From Rhizobium sp. BK650 (lineage in GTDB: Bacteria > Pseudomonadota > Alphaproteobacteria > Rhizobiales > Rhizobiaceae): 64,000 nucleotides of DNA. Under the pieces are notes generated by a model. That model ran no database searches and was not told where the DNA came from. It was given only the letters and a program-made list of their open reading frames with translations. Position numbers and translations under genes: made by a program. This document shows, in pieces, positions 63,602 through 64,000 of this stretch (its first letter is position 1; the number at the start of each line of letters is the position of its first letter). Location of the stretch: NCBI RefSeq assembly GCF_014195325.1, contig NZ_JACIBK010000001.1:682001-746000 (forward strand). Direction: 5' to 3'.

Positions 63602-64000
63602 TCAAGGGCTGCTTTGCCCGAGGCGCGGCTCCGTCCCTGACAACAGTCGTCTAATATTGGCACGGTGACGAAGGATAACGTACATGCCGCCAGCGATGAC
63701 TAGCAGCCGATAAGGCAGCGGTTGCTCCAGCCCGCAGATGATGGCGATGGCCGTCAATGCCGCAAGCATCGAACTCAAGGAAACGATCCTTGAGATGCTG
63801 AGCGCAACGCCGAAAACCGCGACAGCGCCGACGCCGACGGGCCACGACATCGCCAGCAACACGCCGAGCCCTGTCGCGGCCGACTTGCCGCCGGTAAAAT
63901 CCAGCCAGATCGAACGGCCGTGCCCCAGCAACGCGGCAAGCCCGGCTAGGCAAACAGCCCAGGCTTCGGAGCTTGGCAGATCAAGCGCCTGCGGCGCGAG
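63602..64000 (-). CDS. plsY: Glycerol-3-phosphate acyltransferase PlsY, C-terminal part
   Basis: The frame runs off the right edge, so the N-terminus is missing. The visible 132 residues include LLGHGRSIWLDFTGGKSAAT, the second conserved PlsY loop (Gly-Gly-Lys), and two further hydrophobic segments. PlsY transfers the acyl group of acyl phosphate to glycerol 3-phosphate at the inner membrane. At the C-terminus HRANIRRLLSGTEPRL is the last conserved loop. Confidence 0.85.
   Translation of the reverse strand, partial: LAPQALDLPSSEAWAVCLAGLAALLGHGRSIWLDFTGGKSAATGLGVLLAMSWPVGVGAVAVFGVALSISRIVSLSSMLAALTAIAIICGLEQPLPYRLLVIAGGMYVILRHRANIRRLLSGTEPRLGQSSP

Overview
The window looks like a chromosomal segment of a fast-growing rhizobium (Rhizobium leguminosarum/etli group or a close relative). 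The grounds are high GC, the aerobic (Pseudomonas denitrificans-type) cobalamin gene set split into several blocks, an HWE/HisKA_2-type sensor protein, small DUF1127 proteins, a dimethylglycine-dehydrogenase-like protein, and dense rhizobial-type palindromic repeats. Species assignment is inference; no search was run.

Layout. 1-2170: the end of a GT2 glycosyltransferase and a polytopic membrane protein. 2207-9544: small periplasmic protein, TetR regulator with a perfect palindrome, ilvC, an antitoxin/PIN-toxin/methyltransferase mini-operon, ilvE, a PLP aminotransferase and an aldo/keto reductase. 9832-13518: three-gene Fe(III)/AfuABC-type ABC importer. 13588-18213: EEP-fold hydrolase, Nudix protein, PhzF protein, tRNA-Lys(CTT), O-methyltransferase, isoprenylcysteine-methyltransferase-like membrane protein. 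18500-29252: a truncated DHA2 drug transporter, a receiver/histidine-kinase protein with Glu at the phosphoacceptor site, DUF924, an MscS-family channel, a dimethylglycine dehydrogenase-like enzyme, and a tandem pair of dual-receiver proteins, the second with a GGDEF domain. 29270-39034: GlxA-type AraC regulator, two small DUF1127-like proteins, Kup, a CNNM/CorC protein, a DUF882 M15-type peptidase, LysR regulator, entericidin-like lipoprotein, orphan OpuAC-type binding protein.

39505-59269 is the cobalamin region: cobQ, then SDR and ClC genes, then a long cobalamin riboswitch controlling cobP-cobW-cobN-cobO, then cobE, a nucleoside hydrolase, and a tightly overlapping cobA-cobB-cobC-cobD run. 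Together these cover SUMT, a,c-diamide synthesis, cobalt insertion, adenosylation, amidation, aminopropanol attachment and nucleotide-loop assembly. The ring-contraction genes (cobF-M) are not in the window. A possible pair of polymorphic-toxin immunity genes sits directly behind cobD.

60241-64000: MFS transporter with a small DUF1127 gene, ArsR/SRPBCC pair with two palindromic operators, arginase-family enzyme, and a partial plsY.

The most unusual feature is that three approximately 140-167 bp palindromic elements lie within or directly beside the riboswitch-controlled cob operon. Two are inside cobN and keep its frame open, making the predicted CobN about 100 residues longer than usual. 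One is inside a short leader ORF between the riboswitch and cobP.
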